Shown: positions 57,801 through 64,000 of the stretch, one piece after another
Position numbering within the stretch: the stretch's first letter is position 1
Layout: each line of letters begins with the position of its first letter
Origin: Taenia hydatigena
Taxonomy: Eukaryota > Platyhelminthes > Cestoda > Cyclophyllidea > Taeniidae
Reading direction: 5' to 3'
NCBI GenBank assembly: GCA_036345935.2
Contig: JADWOT020000002.1
Span: 22,299,108 to 22,363,107, forward strand
Length of the DNA: 64,000 nt
Notes under the pieces: generated by a model
Told to the model about the DNA's origin: nothing
The model's input: the letters and a program-made list of their open reading frames with translations, nothing else
The model's database searches: none
Translations under genes and position numbers: made by a program

Positions 57801-60204
57801 AAGGGAATTCCGATAATTAGGGATAATGAGAAATTTGGGTGTTATATAAGTGCATCGTAAGAGTGTATTCGCATGCAGCAGCACACAAGCATGAACAGTG
57901 GACTTTATGTATTGACAATACTTTCAGCGTCAAGTGGTTAACACTGATGAAATGTAGGAGCAGGTTGCGTTGCTGCAAGCCCCATCCTAAGCTGCCGAAC
58001 AGGATGGCCGCAGTTTGCGAGTGTAGACCACAGGGGTACTAGCACCTCGTCAATTATTTTTAATCGACAAAGCCATGCCAATGTCTACAGACCCGAAAAT
58101 GGACTATTCTAGTGGGTTTGCCAAATAACCTAAGAACTCAATCACCAATGCCAAAGTTGTAGCAGTTTAAATTTGGTTTATCCCTCAGGAACGGTACAGC
58201 ACTTACATTTCTGTGCAAAAGCGAAAATGTCTATTATTTGACATTAAAAGTAACAAGATGATCCCTTCACTGTTACAACTTTTTCTGTGCGTGCATCAAC
58301 AATCGAAGACTTCTACCGCATCCCTTTAGTTGTCGTCAGGCTTCATTTGTATTGCATTGGCAACAAGTCGCCCTCCATCGATGCATCCAAATGTCCATAC
58401 TCCAGTCGATCAAGTAATAAATCAACCATTCAATTAGCACATTAAGCCATGCTGGTGGCGATTCAAATTGCAACAGCAAAAGTTGTTGGAAAGGAATGTT
58501 TAATTCCCATACTTATGCATGTTCAAGTATGTTTCCATCCATTCTTTCGCCCATTTGACACGCGTCCTTCTTCTCCAAAAACTTGATTTACTATCCGGTT
58601 TAACAATTGAATGACAAAGATCCACACTATGCTCGAACTTTTGTGCCAGATGATTGCGTGAGTAACAATTCTGGGAAAACGTATGGTTCTGGGGAAGCAG
58701 CAAGGTAGATAACATTCATAGATTCCTTCACCAGAATGCTGTCTTGAGTAAGGCATTTTTACAACTAGGTTAATGATACCTGACTCACACAAATCACCAA
58801 CAGCAGGGGATTTTCTGCGGTATCCACTGCAAATTAAACCGGATTGTATGCCAAATGGGGCAGAAAACAGAAGTGGATGAAAGTGTTAATCAATGTGCAC
58901 TCTCAAGAACACAATATTCTTTAGCTCGAAATTTCTTTAAGGCGAACTATTTGCCGTTGTTTGGTGTTTCATAGGCGTTGCTGTCCTCAATTTCAGAATG
59001 TGCTCCTACATCATCACCTTATGTGGTGCCTGATTTTGGAGGGTGGATATCAATGTAATTGAGTCGTAGTCAACTTGTTTGGTTCGAAAGCAGAAGCTGT
59101 GGGATACTTCTTAGGCGAAACTTCTTGGACGCAACAAATGTCACATTAATCTGGAACCCCCTCTGTCGCGAGGCCACAACAGTCTAACTTGTCATAGGAA
59201 CAATTTGAACGGCTCGATCAGCCTACGGAGCCTGTCTGCGTTCCACAATCCCACACTGGTGGCAGTCGTACACAGCTCTAATTTATCTAATCCTTAGTGT
59301 TCTGCAGTGCCCAATGGAATAAATGCGATCGACACATCAGTCACAATTCTTTTCACATGTTTATTTGGCATGAACGATTCGGTGAGACACTTACACTCCA
59401 GTACCTTCTCGCCACCGCATTCTGATACCGCTTATTCCATCCATTTATTGTGATGATATTATGGTGAGCACCCATTTGAAGCTCTCTAAAACAAGCGACG
59501 CAGAGGCACCAAGTTGTTGTTTTCACTGGTTGAAGAATCGCCACTAACTGAGTCCTCACAATGGCAATTTTCGCAAGACATGCGGCCGAGCAAATGTCTT
59601 GTTATGCTGTGGCATACTGCGCGTTACATTATTGCATTCACTTATATTTACTCCTAAATTGTATCAGTGTAAGCTTGACCCTATTGCATCAAAAGGCTAC
59701 ATCGTGCCAGGACCCCTTTGACGATTTTATTGCAAAAATGTGCATAAATGCCTGAATTCTGTTGGAATAGAGGCAGCTATGCTACCCGCAACAGAAAGTT
59801 TTGCACATATTTTGAAGACCTCGTTGGTATCAGAAACAATGTCACTCAATAAATTTTCTTACATTTCATTTCCAAGGTGAAATAGCATGCCACCCTTAAG
59901 CCCAAAACAGGTGACGTATGAAAGCACACAACTCGACTTGTATTAAATTGAATTCTGTTAAATATTTCGCCTTTGTCAATTTACTCGCTTTATTCCATAC
60001 ATGCCATCCTACTTACTTCACTTCAGTTTGATGGGTCAAGGCGACTTAAATGTGTGCATGAGTACCGTGGACACGATTGGCAGCATGTTCCACAACTGAG
60101 CCTTAGAAGATGCCTTATAAGCACTCTCACCAACGTCGTTTCCTATGCATAAAACAGCAAGCCCTATTTTATTGTGTCGAGGCTATGAACGCACTAAAAC
60201 TATG

Positions 60205-62084
60205 AAAAAATCTTTTAGAAACAGGATCGCAACCAGCCAACTTGCTGGAGTTTCACACTGCTGCATGTTGTATGCTTGAGATTCAGCAATCGAATTTCGA
60301 ACAGCAGCGTCACATTAGCTGACCAGATAGCATGTCCCATTCAGTTTTCTAAGGGTTGAGACTACTGTCATTTCCTTGCGTTCATTGGCATGTCGCCTTG
60401 AAGGCAACCGAACCTCTACTGAGAATTCTTCGCAGCACCTCAAGTTCCGTCATTACAAAGTGATTGTTATCTTCACATGTCATACACTATTTCGAAAATG
60501 TTCCCAGCCATTCGATTTGCGCAAACAAGTAAAACAAAAGTAACCTTCTTCCATCTACATCAACAGTTGATTTCAAACTAAAACCGCAAAATAATGTCTC
60601 GAAATGTTTTCCTATCTGTGGGATTAATCAAGCACCGGTTCTGAAATAGCTGCGGGACCAGTTAGCAATTTGGTACAAGCAATGATTTTTGTCCGACTCT
60701 GAAAGTTGTAAGCGTCAGGCGGTGATGAGCAAGCTAACATACAATGAAGGTTAGGGGCGCTTTATGAGGTTCGCAATCCTACCTCCGCGCTGACTGCATA
60801 CAGTTTTATTTCAAATACCCCACTGTGCCCCAACATATCTAATAGAACGCTTGCACTTTACATGTTGACTACAATTATTCCAATGGACATATTGATATAA
60901 ATGGTATGGTGACCTACATGTAATGGATTGCTTTCTCATCGGCACGTTCTGATGTCCTTCGTTCGATTGGCGTACTCTAATTTTATTCAGTATAGGTGCA
61001 GTTTCATTCTCCCGCTCTATGTTAGACACAAAGGCCTAGGGCGTGATTCTCGCCAACCCACCCATCGCTATTGTTTAAACCTTCACCATGACAACTTGAT
61101 GAAACATAAATGCAAACAAATTTGTTACTACTTTGTGTCTTTTGTCAATATTGGCTGCAAATACTTACACGTAATTGGTATTATTGTCAACTGACTCTGC
61201 CTTATCAATCGGCTACATTAATACTGAACTCCTCTAAACAAGGTCGACATCCCATCCCAAGACATTAGCTGCAGCCGATTTCTTCCACCTGTAGTTTCGA
61301 TGTTTTGGGTTCCTGCTCCTGATTTACTGCCGACTATGTCCTCAGTTGCAAAGACAAGCTTAATTTAGAAATGAACTAATGATAGTTCTTCCTTGCATGC
61401 TGATGTGCGACCGATGGGCGAGTACACGCTGATGGAAATGGATGGAGACGCTGATTTTGTACTCAACTCTTCCTAATCTCATTGTAGTCTACTTGAACGT
61501 CGACGTTGATCATGGCAAACGCACATTTGCTCCCAACACGTCGTCTAACCAGCAAGCAAACTTGCTTGATGCTCACCTTGTGTGACATGGAACAAGTGCA
61601 ATCATCTTGCCTAGAAATCGGTACCACAAATTCAAAACTTTACGAAGAAATTAAATGCTACTGCTTGTTGTGGGACAATAACGATGTCATCATGCAACGT
61701 ATTGGCGCAATACTAACGGGATGGATGTACGTAATTAAGGACCCGAGGCAATTTAAGAGGTCTGTTGGGAGAACACGCAAAACCCACTAGTGTCACTCAC
61801 ATTTGCGTATCATTTCCAGTAAAATATTCTTGCCCGTATTAGAACACCATCACTCACACGTCATATCGCAGTACATAGTTTTCAACATAAAAGCCAGAAA
61901 TGCAGCATTGGGTTTTCCTCTTGCGACGGGAGGTGGTCGAACATCAAAAGCAGTCGAATTTTATCGTACAGAAATGCTGTGAAGCAGTGCAAGGCGGAAG
62001 ACATTCATAACCATCTTTGCACACTGCACTCACATCTTCTCATTATGCTGTTAACTTCCTTGATGGCGCAGCTACTTTGTGATG
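60205..62084. other. Mostly featureless; one cadherin-like string
   Basis: The ATG retained at the right edge of copy B opens only 25 codons. A 94-codon plus frame (61506-61790) has no recognised domain; an overlapping frame after cattgtag (about 61486) reads YLNVDVDHGKRTFAPNTSS, weakly like a cadherin junction, and stops. The 88-codon frame at 60928-61194 is unassigned. Confidence 0.35.
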
Positions 62085-64000
62085 TCTGGTGAATTTTGAG
62101 TAATAGCGACTGATATTTTTTTGCACACAGGTGACGTGCGATATTATTTAAGCAACGCATGTGGGACTGACATAGGAGCATATTCAAGTGTCAGGTTGGC
62201 GGTCCAACACTAGCAAAAATGGAAGAACTTGATGCACTTTGCAATTGTAACGAATTCGCATACTACCGAAGGCTTTGCACTCTGCACTCTTTTTTCTGGA
62301 TATCAAGGTGGAAAAGTTCCTTTTCAAATGAATGGAATTGGTATTTAGCTAATTGATCGGGAAGAGTGGAGCTCAACGGATGATTGACAGGCAGCCGAGA
62401 TCATACCTATGGCGGCTGAAAATGCCATACGCTTTTAGACGCATATCCACACTGTTCTTACAAGATGCTTATCGTTTAAAAGTAGGAATAACAATTAAAA
62501 GCCAATCAGCATTTCATTGCTTCACATTGTCAGGAACCTGGTAAGTCCCAAGGTTTCGGTTCTGATTTGCAGCACAGTCGAAGCACGAGCACATCTAGTT
62601 TGTGCACGTATCCCTCTCCTAACCGATGCGTCATGTGACATCGTGAGACGATTCGCAGGTCCAAATAATAGTACAACTTTGCACACCGTGATTAGATGAC
62701 GTGAAGATGCGTAGTAGACATCATGGAGCATTCTGCGACCCGCAATCTGGTGTTAGATTACTTACGAGAAGTTGACTTTGGGCTGACCATTAAATTGTGG
62801 CATGTACTCTGGTCAAATGGGATGGTAGTAAAAATGATGCATTCAAAGAAAGTGTGCACATGGTCTGCATCACCCACTTGCACAGCTGTCTAACGTCTTA
62901 TCAGAATCGCGACCTCACTGCACGAACTTGCAAAAACGCGGCAGTGAGTGCAACAAAATACCTTACTTACTGTCAGGGATCCCGTTATTTGTGCACGTTG
63001 ACAGTAGCAAGGTTGCCCCTGATGTGCTGATCTCTTAAGGACTGCCAAAACAGAAGATATCACACCACGTCCGAATGTCAGGCCATGCGGTTCATCGTTT
63101 ATGCCGGACAACGAAATATTTGGTTCTTCGGATTGCTATTTCTTTTCGAATGCATTGTGAAGTGTGTCTGACCGTACTTGACGACTGTAGCACCTTACAA
63201 CCTGCATTTATTGAAAATCGAGTGCTGTCCCAGGGAGTTGAGGACTTATTTACCGTAATTGGTCTTCCACTCCGCTACTTCGCTTCAAGACATTTTACTT
63301 CGCATTTTATCCAAAATGACTCTTGACCGTCAAAAATTAAATTGCAATTAGAGCCATTATCTGAACTGAGGCGAATCGTTACCAATGCCCACTCATATCC
63401 CGCTAAGCCGCAAAGCACTCACTACTGACAGCATCAAATAGGCTGCATTTTATCAAACTTGAGACAATTACCCACCCACTCACAGCCGATCTTGTTCGAA
63501 TTACCAACAATATGCATGCATCGTACATACAGCGTTTTGGCATCCAAGTGCTTGTAAAAAATTAATCTTAAAACGTGCAAGCCATAGTTTATAGGGCTGT
63601 AATTGAATCCAAAGTCTAGAAAGGATCGAAATGCCTATCAGTCATCGGTTTGAGCAGACAGAATGCACAAATTAGAAATAAATCGTGCACAATTGTGTAT
63701 ATTTCTGTCATGGAGCTTGGATTAATGAGATGTTAGATTGAGTTCACCTGATTCAAGCATTGCATCAGACCATCAATCATCCTACGCAGTCGCTGGAGAT
63801 TGCTACAGTATACAAATGTCCAGTACTCAGCTACTACCACGTCGCTACAGGCTTTTCCAACCAGGGAAGAGTTGGCTATGTTCGCAGCCCAAAAATGGCC
63901 TTCACAACTTGTGGTTATCGAGTAACATAGAAGGTTCTATTCTCAACCATTTCAAACATGGCACACATCGTGTTCTAGTCGGGTCACTCCTGAGCGATCA
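62085..64000 (+). repeat. Older direct repeat Q (partner P), cut by the window end
   Basis: Matches P from its start to the window end, where it corresponds to about 51300 in P. All longer frames of P are broken here. Because P is followed within 450 bases by duplication copy B, the sequence just beyond the window is a place to look for another copy. Confidence 0.75.

Larger units (their letters stand above)
51736..60204 (+). repeat. Large direct duplication, copy B
   Basis: About 8.5 kb, same orientation as copy A. It is about 150 bases longer, chiefly because of about 75 extra bases near 56770-56855 and about 50 near 57854-57903. The right edge is at cgcactaaaactatg (60190-60204), after which the sequence is unrelated to that following copy A. 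Frames that are open in only one copy (for example 54598-54873 minus, open here and broken in A; 36250-36504, open in A and stopped here) show both copies have decayed independently. Confidence 0.92.

Noticed and set aside
31217..60204. The 8.4 kb repeats as a retrotransposon or DNA transposon
   Set aside because: No terminal repeats, no target-site duplication, and no reverse transcriptase, integrase or transposase reading frame in either copy.
1..64000. CRISPR arrays, bacterial operons, phage or plasmid genes
   Set aside because: No regularly spaced short repeats, no closely packed long frames, and clear splice-site signals point to an animal genome.

Overview
This window looks like a gene-poor, intron-containing animal nuclear genome scaffold. 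It is A+T-leaning, contains one 100-base assembly gap (3602-3701), and has no open frame longer than about 180 codons. Several short open segments are bounded by GT/AG splice-like sites. I see no operons, rRNA, tRNA or CRISPR. A flatworm or similar invertebrate is a guess; nothing here fixes the taxon.

Duplications at several ages dominate the layout. From the left: a diverged tandem pair (1-1440 and 1441-2715); a gap and unassigned sequence to about 5 kb; a broken locus from about 5 to 11 kb; an old direct repeat pair E/F (16.8-19.4 kb and 26.3-29.7 kb) with a GC-rich element in opposite orientation beside the two copies; the best single gene model, a small secreted protein at 20590-21441; and a large direct duplication A/B (31217-39538 and 51736-60204, about 8.3-8.5 kb each, starts 20.5 kb apart). 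Between A and B lie a second signal-peptide exon (39536-39599), more broken exons, and two purine-rich strand-biased tracts. An older direct pair P/Q (about 49.4-51.3 kb and 62.1-64.0 kb) flanks copy B.

Short open segments across the window (about 7.0, 7.6, 17.2, 21.5, 21.7, 22.2, 24.2, 25.7, 43.1, 44.7, 45.8 and 46.3 kb) carry loose patterns like cadherin extracellular repeats: an Asp-Val-Asn followed by Pro-x-Phe, alternating hydrophobics ending in an acidic turn, and Leu-Asp-x-Glu-like sites. Each match is weak and the motif is permissive. Together with the paralogous pairs they suggest, but do not prove, a decayed cluster of cadherin-superfamily genes.

The strongest observations concern the A/B duplication. 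Its identity is mosaic: about 99% over a 1.3 kb core against about 90% on both sides, as expected after gene conversion. Its left edge in copy B adjoins an expanded TAA microsatellite. Its right edge falls on the start codon of a signal-peptide exon, so copy B carries that gene's upstream region joined to unrelated sequence. All reading was by eye; identities are hand estimates and no database was searched.
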